A stretch of DNA of 64,000 bases, taken from positions 186,001 through 250,000 of the forward strand of contig NW_026267117.1 in the NCBI RefSeq assembly GCF_014633365.1, in the 5' to 3' direction. Both the position numbers and the translations under genes were made by a program. The stretch is from Diospyros lotus (lineage: Eukaryota; Streptophyta; Magnoliopsida; Ericales; Ebenaceae). Below are positions 22,780 to 34,716 of this stretch, in pieces. The first letter of the stretch is position 1. Every line of letters begins with the position of its first letter. The notes under the pieces were generated by a model. That model was not told the DNA's origin, ran no database searches, and was given only the letters and a program-made list of their open reading frames with translations.

Positions 22780-23683
22780 CAGGGGCGGAGCTAGAAAATA
22801 TTTTTAGTGAGGGCGAAATTTATTAAAATAATAATAATAATAATATAAATATATTAAAAATTAATATAATTTATTTAATTTTTTCCTATTAAAATCTAAC
22901 AAAGATTTTAATTTTAAAAATCTCTCCATAACTACTTCAAATTTAATATAACAAATGATAATTAAATTTAATATAACAAGTGATAATTACTATAGCCATG
23001 GACCTATCCAACCTCCAATCTAGGGTTCCGCCCCACCCTCGTTCACTCCACCATCATCTCCTGCCCAAACCCTTGTCCTCCACCTACCACCGCGACAAAC
23101 CCCTCATCGTCGATGCCTTCCTCCTCGCCATTCCCTTCCTCTTCTATCTCCTATCCACCGCCTTCGGACTCTTTTGCTCCCCCAGATTCGTTCGACACCA
23201 ACCCAAACCCAACCTATTCGAAATCGTCATCGATGATGCGAAGAGGCAGTCAGGCAGGCGACAGCGAGCGACGAAGGGCCGGAACCCAGAGGAGGGACGA
23301 GCCGGCGAGCAACAAAGCGAGGATGCGAGAGAGCTCAAAGAGGCAGCAGCAAGCGAGAGCGTGAGCGAGACTGCGAGAGACCAAGGTCTGAGGGAGAGCC
23401 GGCGAGGGCGAGCGAAGAGACAATCGAGGAGGTGAGAACGAGGCCGAGGAGGCGTTGGTGAGCGACGGAGCCACCGAGCCAGACAGAGGCAAGAGCAAAG
23501 GGTAGGGCGCAGGGGGGTGGGCGGCGGCGGCTGAGGGCTAGCGCTTGAGCGAAAGAGAAAATGAAGGTGGGGCATAGGAGGGTTTGCAAACTTTGGGCAG
23601 CCTCAGTGCGGGCCAAATTAATGGCAGGCCAAGGCCCAGTGAGGGCCATGGCCTGTACTCGGCCTATGCTGGCTCCGCCCTTG
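22780..23683. mobile_element. Non-autonomous hAT transposon, 904 bp
   Basis: It is flanked by a perfect 8-bp target duplication GCAGGCGG (22772-22779 and 23684-23691), the hallmark length for hAT. Terminal inverted repeats are CAGGGGCGGAGCTAG on the left and CAAGGGCGGAGCCAG read inward from the right, 13 of 15 matching. No transposase domain is present, so it would need one in trans. The left 200 bp is AT-rich; the middle (22996-23560) is strongly GC-rich, unlike any neighbour, and has open reading potential. It lies inside the gypsy solo LTR 21754-25386. Confidence 0.88.
22998..23435 (+). pseudogene. Possible captured gene fragment inside hAT element
   Basis: From ATG at 22998 an open frame runs to 23435 (146 codons; an ATG at 22980 would add six residues). 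The first 90 residues look protein-like: a Pro/His-rich start, then IVDAFLLAIPFLFYLL, a hydrophobic stretch of about 20 residues that could be a membrane segment or signal anchor, then PKPNLFEIVIDDA. After that it becomes Arg/Glu-rich low complexity. I do not recognise the family. The GC content and codon-like composition differ sharply from the surrounding AT-rich DNA, which would fit capture of a host exon by the transposon. It could also be chance coding potential in GC-rich sequence. Confidence 0.35.
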
Positions 23684-25386
23684 GCAGGCGGCCATGCGCA
23701 TGGCAGCCGCGAGGTGGCAGCACCCAGGTTGCGCGTTTCAGGTGCTCGGGTGAAGAAGAAGAAGAAGAAGAAGATGCAGAGAGTTGCAAGAGGTTGAAGA
23801 CGATGAACAGTAAGGAGGAAAGAAAAAATAAGAAAGAAAGAAAAAGAAAAGAAAAGAAAAGGAAGAAAAAGAAAAGAAAATTGAAAAAAATGTCGAAAAA
23901 TCTCAAAAAAATTCTGGAAAATAGGAAATAGTGATTTAGTAATATTTCGGAGACTTTGACGAGAAAAATGGTTCGGACACACGTTTCAAGGCCAGGCACA
24001 AAAAAATCGAGGCAGCCTAAGAGGCTAAGTTAAGGTAAGTAAAATTCCCTAAAAAATTCTAAAAATTCAAAAATATTATTTTATGAATTTTCATAGTGAA
24101 GTATTTGAGAAAATAGTTAAGAAATATGTAGTTTGGATTTATTGAGGAAAAATAGAAAGAAATAGGAAGAAAAATAAAGAAAATGCAAGAAATTATGAAA
24201 AATAGCTTTTAATGCTTATTTAAATAAATATGATGATTAGGATGTTTTGAGACTTAAGTTGAAGTGACTTGCACGAATTTTGAGGTTGGCACACAAATCG
24301 AAGCAGTCGCACTTAAGGTTAAAAGCACGCTTCTCGAGGTTTAAGCAGATTTCAAAGGTAAACTAGTTTTCTCAAAACTTAATTTATTTATGAAAACATG
24401 CCCTATTGTTTGAAATGAAATGTCTATATGTTGAAATGATGTATGTTTCAAAGTATGTTTTGGCATGTTGACATGTTATGTTACGATGTGTTTGCACGTA
24501 GGTGCATTGACATGTTATGATGAGATGCATACATACATAAACGTTACCATCCATCATGCATTGCATATTTTTGAGAGTACGGACAAGCAACGTCGGCTCA
24601 GGCTGGTATGAAAGTTGTTAAAAGCTTGTCGGCTCAAACGACCAAATGGAAAGGACATTGTTGCATTTTTCACTCACGCATGCAAATTTTTAAATGAATG
24701 CTTACTTACATGATTCATCATCTAACTTGGGCTTTGCCCCTGGAATATTCAAACGTTTCAGATGGAGATTGTAGCAGAAATGAAGATGAATGAGGCATGA
24801 AATGGCACTTGGCAAAGTGCACGATGAGATGAATGTGAATGAAATGTATAATATGTAGCCCATGTATTTAAGTTCTGCTACTTTGTTCTCTGAACGCTTT
24901 GAAAGTCCATGATGAGATGAATGTGAAATGAATGTGAATGAAATGTATAATATGTAGCCCATGTATTTAAGTTCTGCTACTTTGTTCTCTGAACGTTTTG
25001 AAAGTCCATGATGTAAGATACGATTTATGATTGAAGTTTAAGGAATGATAATGTATAACCCTATTTAGGGTTAATGTTGGTTAAGAACTTATGTTATGTA
25101 TTAAGTTATGTTGAGAACTTAGGTTCCATTAATGAATAGCCTTGTATTAAGGATTAAGTTCAAGAAGTGATGATTTAAGAGTTGATTTATGATTAATTGT
25201 TAAGATATCAGGTTCGATTCTAGCTTCCGCATTTTATGTATATGATGATTCTCTTTGAGATAAATGTATGAAAATTTTGGGATGGATAAGAGCAATTATA
25301 TGGTTTAGTCGTGGTTTTAAATAGAAAAAAATTATTATCCCAAAATTGTCCTAGTTTAGTAGCTCCCGAGAAAGCAGGGCGTTACA

Positions 25387-28305
25387 TGCATGGTTAAAAC
25401 TCAAGTTTCCAAAACTTTCTAAAATCAGAAGTTGGACTTTCTTTAGTGTATTTAGTGTATCGAAATGTAATCTTTCATCTAAACTTGGAATCATCTTAAG
25501 AAAATTAGTATACTTCGAGATATCATTGAGTGTAACAATGTTGTTTCTTTCTTGTTTAAAGTGTTTTACTATGGAGCCATGGCTAAAATTCAACTTTACA
25601 AAACTTCCTGAAATCATAATTTTGACTTTCTTGAGTGTATTTAGTGTCTCAAAATATCGTATTTAACTTAGACTTGAAATCATCATAAGAAGATTAGTAT
25701 AATTCGAGATATCATTGATTGTAACAAAGTTGTCACTTTTTTGTTTAAGGTGTTCTACTATAGATCCATGGCTAAAACTTAACTTTCCAAAACTTTTTGA
25801 AATCAAAATTTGGATTTTCTAGAGTGTATTTAGTGTCTCAAAATGTCATCTTTCACCTATACTTGGAATCGTCTTAAGCAAATTAGTATACTTCCAGATA
25901 TGGTCGATTGTAACAAAGTTGTCTCTTTCTTGTTTAAAGTGTTGTACTTAGACCCATGGTTAAAATTCATGTTTTCAAAACTTCCCAAAATCAAAATTTG
26001 GACTGTCTCAAGTGTAGTTAGTGTATCAAAATGTCGTATTTCACCTAGATTTGGAATGGTTATCAGTAAATTAGTATACTTTGAGATATCGTTGATTGTA
26101 ACAAAGTTATCCTTTTCTTTTTTAATTTCTATTATAAATGCATGTCTAAAACTCAAGTTCCCAAAATTTTTTGAAATCAGAATTTGGAATTTCTTGAGTG
26201 TATTTAGTGTATCAAAATGTCACCTTTCACCTAAATTTGGAATCGTTATCAGCAAATTAGTATACTTTGAGATATCACTGATTGCAACAATGTTATTTTT
26301 TTCTTGTTTAAAGTGTTCTACTATAAAAGCATGGCTAAAAGTCATGTATCCAAAATCAAAATTTGGACTTTCTTGAGTGTATTTAGTGTATCAAAATGTG
26401 AACTTCACCTAGATTTGGAATCATCAAAAGAAAATCAGTCTACTTCAAGATATCGTTGATTGAACAATGTTATCTCTTTCTTGTTTAAAGTGTTCTACAA
26501 TGGACTCATGGCTAAGACTCTAGTTTTCAAAGCCTCTCGAAATAAGAATTTGGACTTTCTTGAATGTATTTACTGTTTCAAAATATCATCTTTCACCTAA
26601 ATTTAGAATTGTTAAAAGAAAATAAGTCTACTTTGAGATATCGTTGATTGAACAAAGTTGTCACTTTCTTGTTTAAAGTGTTCTACTTAGACCCATGGCT
26701 AAAACTCAAGCTTCCAAAACCTCTTGAAATTAAAATTTGGACTGTCTTGATTGTATTTAGTGTATAAAAATATCGTCTTTCACCTAGACTTGGAATCATT
26801 ATCAACTAATTAGTATACTTTGAGATATCGTTGATATTAACAGAGTTACATTTTTCTTTTTTAAAATGTTCTACTATAGATGCATGGCTAAAACTCAAGT
26901 TCCCAAAATTTATCGAAATCAGAATTTGGACTTTCTTGAGTGTATTTGGTGTAACAAAATGTCGACTTTCACCTAGATTTGGAATCGTCAAAAGGAAATA
27001 AATCTGCTTTGAGACAATGTTGATTCAACAAATTTGTCCCTTTCTTGTTTCAAGTGTTCTACTATGGACTATGGTTAAAACTCAAGTTTTCAAAACTTAT
27101 CGAAATCAAAATTTTGACTTTCTTAAGTGTATTTAGTGTATCAAAATGTCATCTTTCAGCTAGATTTAGAATCATCATCAGTAAATTAATATACTATGAG
27201 ATATTGTTGATTATAATAAATTTATTTTTTTCTTATTTAAAGTGTTCTAGTATAGATGCATGGCTAAAATTCATGTTACAAAACCTTTCGAAATTAGAAT
27301 TTGGACTTTCTTGAGTGTATTTAGTGCATCAAAATGTCATCATTCACCTAGATTTGGAATTGCTAAAACCAAATAAGTCTATTTTGAGATACCATTGAAT
27401 AAGAAAAGTTGTCTCTTTCGTGTTTAAAGTCTTCTACTATGGACCTATGGCTAAAACTCAAGTTCTCAAAACTTTCAAAAATTAGAATTTGAACTTTCTT
27501 GAGTGTATTTAGTGTCTAAAACCTCATCTTTCACCTAGACTTGGAATCGTCATAAGCAAATTAGTATACTTCGAGATATCATTGATTGTAACAAAGTTGT
27601 CTCTTCCGTGTGCAAAGTGTTGTACTATGGACTCATGGCTAAGATTCAAGTTTTCAAAATTTTTCAAAATCAGAATTTGTACTGTCTTGAATATATTTAG
27701 TGTATCAAAATGTCTCCTTTCACCTAGATTTGGAATCGTCATCAGCAAATTAGTACACTTTGACATATCATTGATTGTAACAAACTATTTTTTTTCTTGT
27801 TTAAAGTGTTCTACTATAGATGCATGGCTAATAATCGAGTTTCTAAAACCTCCCGAAATCAGAATTTGGACTTTCTTGTGTGTATTTAGTGTATCAAAAT
27901 GTCGTTTTTCACCTAGATTTGGAATCATCATTAGAAAATTAGTACACTTTGAGATATCATTGATTGTAACAAAATTATTTTTTTCTTGTTTAAAGTGTTC
28001 GACTATAGATGCATGGCTAATAGTCGAGTTTCCTAAACCTCCTAAAATCAGAATTTGGACTTTGTTGTGTGTATTTAGTGTATCAAAATGTCATCTTTCA
28101 CCTAGATTTGAAATCATCAAAAGAAAAGAAGTCCACTTTGAGATATTGTTGATTAAACAAAGTTTTTTCTTTCTTGTTTCAAGTCCTACTTTGGACACAC
28201 GGCTAAAACTCAAGTTTTTAAAACTTCATAAAATAAGAATTTGGACTTTCTTGTGTGTATTCAGTGTATCAAAATGTAGTTTTGCACCTAGATTTGGAAT
28301 CATTA
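25387..28305 (+). repeat. Satellite A, block 4
   Basis: The longest uninterrupted block, about 15.6 monomers in the same orientation and phase as the others. Monomers vary by roughly 10-20% by eye and by small indels. Several consecutive monomers in 27780-28300 share GATGCATGGCTAATAxTCGAG and CTTGTGTGTATT and are closer to each other, indicating local recent amplification. Frames such as 25843-26376 and 27582-28343 are repeats read through, not genes. Confidence 0.93.
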
Positions 28306-29475
28306 ATGTAACGCCCCACTTTTCCAAATACACAACAACGTGAAATACAAGCAGACATCACCTAGGGTATTATGGAAACCCTTACCAACGGAAGCATTAG
28401 ATCGAACCTGAAAGCTTAACCAAAGCAAAATAAATGGAGTTTCCACTCACTTTTCCTTTACATGTACAAGAAATGCATACAACTTTCAATAAACCCAAAA
28501 CACACAACTCACTACTTGTAATTATAACTGCAACACACGCTCAAGCTAACGAATAAACCCTCATCATGGCAGCTTCCCCATACAACATTTAAAGTGCGTC
28601 ATGACCACCACAACAGTACCACATACCCTATATACCCACTAATATATGGTATTATAGAGGTACATCTTACTATACATATACATGAGAGCAACCGTAGGAC
28701 ACCCACACACACCTCTTACAACCTTGAGTATCCTAGTTACTATTACAATACATCATTTGATTATAAGGGTACATAATGAAATAAAACGCAAAACTAGCCA
28801 ATCACCACCTCTTTGCCCTTGCTCGAATTAAAACCTGGAACACCTAGCACTTCTGATAAACATAGGACGTTAAATGTCCCAGGGGCATGAAACACCCGAG
28901 TTAGATAATAACATCCAAGTGAGTGAATTAGAAAAGTAAAGGTATGTGCGTGCAAATGTAATAATGCTGTTATGAAATCCACCCCTGTGGTAGCAATGCC
29001 AGGGTGTTGCAATCACCCCCACGGTCATCATAGTCACCCCTGGCTCACCATAAGAGCACGAGATCTTCCATGATGGCCCAACAACTAGCCATAGTTACCA
29101 ACACGAACATGATATATGACAAAGCAGAAGGAATATGCATAAACAAGGGAAAATATGACATATAAGCCACAAAAGGCATGATATGTAAGCCAACATCCAC
29201 ACACAAGTGAAGAAACAATTGCTCAAAGTGTCACAAAACATGCAGGAATCACTTACCTTCACCGATTACCTTAAGAAGCACGGTTTACAATGAGCGGGAT
29301 GGGTTTTCTCGCAGTTTTTCTTACTGCTTGGTACGAACTTTGAGAAAGACCCAAAAACTCCGTCAAGGCTCATTCTCCTTCAACTTTCTCCCTTCTTTTC
29401 GATAGCATTTCCTCTCTCAAACTCCCTTCCTTTTCCTCCTTGTTTGGTGCCCAAAATGAATAACTCCGAAGCCTT

Positions 29476-29483
29476 TATTTATA
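29476..29483 (-). promoter_or_regulatory. TATA box of the 28306-30194 LTR
   Basis: Minus-strand TATAAATA lies roughly 710 bp from the LTR start, at a U3/R position comparable with the other gypsy LTRs here. Confidence 0.65.
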
Positions 29484-29519
29484 GGAAACTCCGGCAAACC
29501 AAATCGCGCCACGTATTGC

Positions 29520-29755
29520 GTCATCATGAGACTTTAAATCCTATCTCCTAAGTGGCCAATGAACGCTTGCCACATGTCCTTAGGGATAAGGTTTGGATAC
29601 TTTTACAAACTTGGAGACTAAGTAAGCTTTTCCTTGGCTAATCACGCGATGCCACCTCAGGGGGTCATTATGAGCCATCATGTGACCTTATCTTATCTTC
29701 CAAGTGGCCAATGGTTGATTGCCATGTGTCCTTGAGAATAAGGCTTCATCATTTC
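29520..29755 (-). repeat. Degenerate duplicated U3 block
   Basis: Two related segments (about 29520-29600 and 29662-29752) each contain AAGTGGCCAATG, then TGCCAC/TGTGTCCTTxxG and a following AAGG. They lie just upstream of the TATA box as read on the minus strand, a place where repeated enhancer-like blocks are common in LTRs. Confidence 0.6.
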
Positions 29756-30194
29756 TCCCATGTGCATCTGACCCAAATGCACCACTTGTCTCTTAATTGA
29801 ATTTAATAGAGTTTGGAATCCAAAGCTCCATTTGATTTGAGTTTGAAATCCATGATATTTTGAAGATATATTTTTAAGGTTTCAAGAAACGACGCTTTGA
29901 CCTGAAATTTTCACGTAACTGCACTTAGACCCTTGCAACTTGGTCCTCGGGCCATTTTTAATTGCACTTTTTGGTCACTGGAAAATGGATAAATTACACT
30001 TAGCACCTCAATATTTTAGGTAAATTACACTTTTACCCAAACTTCAGTATTTACGATTTTGCCACTAGTTCAGAAACTTAACCTTTTTCTCAAGGCTTCT
30101 ATAATCCTTTGAAATGACCTACTTCCTCAAGTATTAGAACCTAATAACCTCAAGTATTGCATCATATTTGAGTTTGAAAATCTAGGATATTATA

Positions 30195-32399
30195 GTTAAA
30201 AGCAAATAACTCTACTTATAGATAGCGTTGATTGAACAAAGCCCTCTCTTTCTTGTTTGAAGTGTTTAACTATGGACCCATGGCTAAAACTCAAGTTTTC
30301 AAAACTTCTTGAAATTAGAATTTAGACTTTCTTGAATGTATTTAGTGTACCGAAATGTCATCTTTCACTTAGATATCGTTTTAAGCAAATTAGTGTACTT
30401 TGAGATATCGTTGATTGTAACAAAGTTATTTTTTTTTTTTTTTGTTTAAAGTGTTCTACTATAGATGCATGGCTAAAACTCAAGTTTTCAAAACCTTTCG
30501 AAATCAGAATTTGGATTTTCTTGAGTGTATTTAGTGTATCAAAATCTCATCTTTCAACTAGATTTGGGTTCATCAAAAGAAAATAAGTCTACTTTTAGAT
30601 ATCGTTGATTGAACAAAATTATCCTTTTATTGTTCAAAGTGTTCTTCTATGGACCCATCTCAAACACTTCTATGGACCCATCTCAAACACTCAAGTTTTC
30701 AAAACTTACTGAAATCAGAATTCGGACTTTCTCGATTAAACAAAGTTGTCTATTTCTTGTTTCAAGTGTTCTACTATGGACCCATGGCTAAAACTCAAGT
30801 TTTTAAAACTTCCTGAAATAAGAATTTGGACTTTCTTGTGTGTATTTAGTGTATAAAAATGTCATCTTTCACCTAGATTTGGAATCGTTAAAAGCAGATA
30901 ACTCTTCTTTGAGATATCGTTAATTGAAAAAAGTTGTCTCTTTCTTGTTTCAAGTGTTTTACTTTGGACCCATGGCTAAAACTCAAGTTTTTGAAACTTC
31001 TCAAAATTAGAATGTGGACTTTCTTGAGCCTATTTAGTGTACCATAATGTCGTCTTTCACCAAGATTTGGAATTGTGATCAACAAATTAGTATTCTTTGA
31101 GATATTGTTGATTGTAAAAAAGTTGTTTTCTTCTTATTTAAAGTGTTTTACTACAGATGCATGGCTAAAACTCAAGTTTCTAAACCCTTCCAAAATTAGA
31201 ATTTTGACTTTCTTAAGTCTATTTAGTGTATGAAAATGTCCTCTTTCACCCAGATTTTGTTTCGTCAAAAGAAAATAAGTCTACTTTAAGAAATTGTTGA
31301 TTGAACAAAGTTGTATCTTTCTTGTTTAAAGTGTTATATTCTGGACCAATGGCGAAAACTCAAGTTTTCAAAACTTCCCGAAATTAGAATTTGGACTTTC
31401 TTGAGTGTATTTAGTGTCTCAAAATTTCATCTTTTACTTAGATTTTGAATCATCATCAGCAAATTATTATACGTTAAGATATTGTTGATTGTAACAAAGT
31501 TATTTTTTTCCTGTTTAAAGTGTTCTATGATAGATGCATTGCTAAAACTCAAGTTCGAAAACTTATCGACCTCAGAAGTTAGACTTTCTTAAGTGTATTT
31601 AGTGTATCAAAATGTTGTCTTTCACTTAGATTTGTAATCATCATAAGCAAATTGGTATACTTTGAGATATCATTGATTATAACAAAGTTGTTTTTTTCTT
31701 CTTTAAAGTGTTCTACTATAGATGCATGGCTAATACTCAAGTTTTCAAAACTTTTTGAAATCATAAATTGGACTTTCTTAACTGTATTTAGTGTACCAAA
31801 ATGTTGTCTTTCACCTAAATTTGGAATCGTCATAAGCAAATTAGTATAGTTTGAGATATCGTTAATTGTAACAAAGATATCTCTTTCTTGTTTCAAGTGT
31901 TCTACTATGGACCCATGGCTAAAACTCCAGTTTCAAAACCTCTAGAAATAAGAATTTAGACTTTCTTGAGTGTATTTAGTGTTTCAAAATGTTGTCTTTG
32001 ACCTCGATTTGGAATCATCGAAAGCAAATAAGTTTATTTTGAGATATCGTTGATTGAACGAAGTTATCTCTTTCTTATTTAAAGTGTTTACTACTTACTA
32101 ACACATGGTTAAAACTCAAGTTTTCAAAACTTTCCGAAATTAGAATTTGGACTTTCTTAAGTGTATTTAATGTATCAAAATGTCCTCTTTCACCTAGATT
32201 TGGAATCGTCAAAAGCAAATAAGTTTATTTTGAGACATCTTTGATTGGACAAAGTTGTCTCTTTCTTGTTTCAAGTGCTCTACTATAGACTCATGGGAAA
32301 ACTCGAGTTTTCAAAACTTCTTGAAATTAGAATTTAGACTTTCTTGAGTATGTTTAGTGAATCAAAATGTTGTCTTTCACCTAGATTTAGAATCGTCAT
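30195..32399 (+). repeat. Satellite A, block 5 (last)
   Basis: About 11.8 monomers, the last of satellite A in the window. Around 30640-30700 a short internal duplication of CTATGGACCCATCTCAAACA occurs. The array stops at 32399 where a degenerate minus-strand LTR end begins; satellite A is not seen again to the right. Confidence 0.92.
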
Positions 32400-32528
32400 T
32401 ATAACGCCCCACTTTTCCAGATACACAATAACATGAAATACAAGCAGACATCACCTAGGGCGTTATGGAAACCCTTACCAACGGATGGATGTCTTACCCA
32501 ATGCCTTAAACGCCTCAAGCATCCCTCG
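32400..32528 (-). mobile_element. 3' end of a degenerate minus-strand gypsy LTR
   Basis: TATAACGCCCCACTTTTCC onward matches 28306-28395 closely over about 90 bp, so this is the 3' end of a related LTR in the same orientation. It then continues with unrelated sequence up to CCTCG at 32524-32528, the target duplication of the next insertion. The same LTR probably resumes at 34717. Confidence 0.7.
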
Positions 32529-34711
32529 TATAATACCCCATATTTTTGTAAAGTTGCCACGTATTTTAAGTGAGTTTAAAATATCGAAAAATATACTTAA
32601 AATGGCAACAAGTGACCGAATCGGTCGTAGGGAGTGCCCTGGAGCTTAGATACCCAAGGACAAAGGTATATTTTTGACGAGCGTCTCGAGGCGAGATTTA
32701 TGGCGCTGAAAGAAATAAAATAAGAGACGATTTTTGGTTAAGCTAAATTATAGCCTGAAAAGACCGAATTATGGTAAGAGCTTCCCGAAAATCGTACATA
32801 TCAAGTAATTTTGAGTTATTAATTTTGAGATTTTAAGTATCTCGATAAATTTTATGTTTGAGGGTGTAAATATAATTAGAGAATTATCCAAATAAAATAA
32901 GGATGAAATTATAAGTTCATGTGGTAAAATATTAAAGTTGAGGACCTAAAATAAGGGCCAAAATATCATTTGGAAGAAGTTGGGGAATTAGCTTGGATTT
33001 CAAAAGTTAAATCCGTTATAGTTTTGGATTTGAAAATCCATTTAAATATAACTTTGAGTCTTTGGAGTCCATGGGTTAGATTGTGACAAGTGGCATAATG
33101 TGATTGGTTGAAGAAATCTATAAATAGGCATCATGGATTGTTCTCAAATCATTCCAAGAAAGTTCAAGAGTTGAGGCACTCTAAGAGAAGGAGCTTTCTC
33201 TAGAGAGAGAGGAGGAAGTTCGGCAAGAAGGCGGGAAGAAATCGAAGGAGAAGTCGAGGAGAACAAGCCTCGTCGGAGTTACTTGCCTTTGCCGGAGTTC
33301 ACTAAAATTATTAAGAAAAAAGCAAGGTAAGTCTATTTTTTTAATAATCTTGTAGAGAGGGAAGAAAGGATCGTGTAGGTTTAAACGGGGGTCGAATCGG
33401 AGTTAAAACGAGTGAGATATGGCCGAAATACGAAAACGACGCAATGATGTCCGAATCTAGTAGGCAACACGTGAAATACACATGCCGGAAGGTGGCTGCA
33501 TGTGAGGGCGCGTGGCCCAACTTTCCAGGGCACATGAGGCACGTGAGGGGCCTATTCTTCTCCAACTTTTCTAGTTTTGTCCCTGCTTTAATGCCCCTCA
33601 ACCCTATGTAAAAATATTTGAGGTTAGGTTTACCGAAATGCATGTTTTTTGCAGAAACCTAGGCCCTTTGTAGTGAAATCGTACCGTCCAAGAGATAAAC
33701 CAACAAGGTGAGACTCCTATACTCCAAATCCTATTTTTTATTCTCTTATGAGAGACTTCTATTGCATGAGACGTGTTTTGTGAAGTTTTTATACATAAAC
33801 TCTTGTTATTCTCTTACGTGAAATCATATTGCATATATGAAATGAATTTTTCTAAAAAATATATGCTGTTGGTTTTTTAATTGTTGCATTTATAAAATTT
33901 GTGTGGCCATACTGTTGTACCTATTTGTTGTTGGCCGAGGATAAAAGTCGGATATCCCCCGAGAGGCGTTATGCGTGCGCCATCGAGAAAGCTCTCGTGG
34001 GGAGGACTGTGAGTCTAATGAACAATGGATGTGGTGCTTGCATGAGTTCTATGAGGTCGGGTCGAAGTGACATAGTTAGGGACCTCCCGAGAGGCACTAT
34101 GCGTGCGCCATTGAGAAATCTCTCATTGGAGGAGGCTGACGTGTTCACGAGGCACTTCAGAGTAGTTCTCGTTGTCTTCTCATACATTTTATACTTGATC
34201 ATGTATCGATATAAACTACTTTTGGAGTTTCTCATTAGAAGATTCATCTTTTAATTGGACCATGTCCCTGGAATATTCAAACGTTCCAGGTTCGACGAGC
34301 AGCTCTAAGGGAAAGGAGGAAGCTGAAGAATAAGCTTAATTTACTGCCTGTAGCATGTTTAGCATATTTTTGTTTATGTGCGAACCTATGTATGTCTTGG
34401 ATATGTTTAAGGCGTTCAGTTATCTCCGAGAGATGATGTCCTTGTAATACATTTTGTAGACGTCTTGAACGATTTTATTTATGATAAATAAAGTATTATG
34501 GTTGTGAACCATATCAAGTTTGATCTAGCTTCTGCATTTGAAATTTTAACACCTGTCTTAGCTATTCGATTATTGGGTTTGTTAAGCTGAGAATGTGAAA
34601 ATTAGGGTTTTGATGATATTGTGTGATGTATGATAACGATTGTGTTATGAAAAATTTTTATATTCTTGAAATCCTAAGTTATAACACGCTCAAGAAATTT
34701 GGGGTGTTACA
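32529..34711 (+). mobile_element. Solo LTR, Ty3/gypsy, 2183 bp
   Basis: The perfect duplication CCTCG (32524-32528, 34712-34716) flanks TATAATACCCCATATT (TG changed to TA) and TTTGGGGTGTTACA. U3 contains ACCGAATCG (32615), AGGGAGTGC (32629) and GCTAAA (32742), the words that also define satellite B. The TATA box is at 33119-33126. The shared CCTGGAATATTCAAACGTTC block is at about 34266, and a weakened copy of the GGTTCGATC motif (AGTTTGATCT) at about 34518. Frames at 33901-34254 and similar are LTR sequence without recognised domains. Confidence 0.87.
33119..33126 (+). promoter_or_regulatory. TATA box of the 32529 LTR
   Basis: TATAAATA in AATCTATAAATAGGCATC, about 590 bp from the LTR start. 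Confidence 0.7.
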
Positions 34712-34716
34712 CCTCG

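Larger units (their letters stand above)
21754..25386 (+). mobile_element. Solo LTR, Ty3/gypsy, about 2.72 kb net, with nested hAT element
   Basis: The perfect duplication TGCAT (21749-21753, 25387-25391) flanks TGTCAAACCCCG at the start and GCAGGGCGTTACA at the end. U3 begins with sequence related to the other gypsy LTRs (TTTTCGGTACAGCTAAAATA at about 21956). It contains an AT microsatellite, a GAA microsatellite (about 23753-23776), a 98-bp tandem duplication (about 24823-25015), the shared block CATCTAACTTGGG / CCTGGAATATTCAAACG (about 24718-24760) and GGTTCGATTC (25211-25220). A 904-bp hAT element is nested at 22780-23683. No pol sequence is present. Confidence 0.88.
28306..30194 (-). mobile_element. 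Solo LTR, Ty3/gypsy, 1889 bp, minus strand
   Basis: On the plus strand it begins TGTAACGCCCCACTTTTCC (its 3' end reversed) and ends AGGATATTATA, where TGTAA has become TATAA. Flanks are ATTAA (28301-28305) and GTTAA (30195-30199), a one-base-changed 5-bp duplication, and the satellite resumes in phase. On the minus strand the TATA box is at 29476-29483, the shared AACTCGGG / CCCCTGGGACATTTAACG block lies around 28860-28920, and AGGTTCGATC at 28400-28409. A U3 block is duplicated (29520-29755). No coding domain is present. Confidence 0.83.

Noticed and set aside
23144..23982. Long minus-strand frames (Leu/Ser/Pro-rich, then Phe-rich)
   Set aside because: They are antisense to GC-rich hAT and GAA/AAG-rich LTR sequence; one crosses the hAT boundary into the LTR, so it cannot be one old gene.
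25843..28343. Frames of 177 and 253 codons with repeated LSVFSVSKC motifs, resembling a repeat protein
   Set aside because: The peptide repeat has the 187-bp satellite period and the same words appear in all reading phases over the array; it is read-through of satellite A.
13505..32399. Satellite A as derived from the same LTR U3 as satellite B
   Set aside because: No ordered shared words could be found by eye between the 187-bp monomer and the LTRs; common AT-rich words alone were not accepted.
28306..32528. 28306-30194 and 32400 onward as the two LTRs of one full element
   Set aside because: The sequence between them is satellite A in phase, not gag-pol, and 28306-30194 has its own target duplication.
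33901..34254. Frame of 117 codons
   Set aside because: It lies wholly inside the solo LTR 32529-34711, has no recognised domain, and overlaps an opposite-strand frame of similar length.
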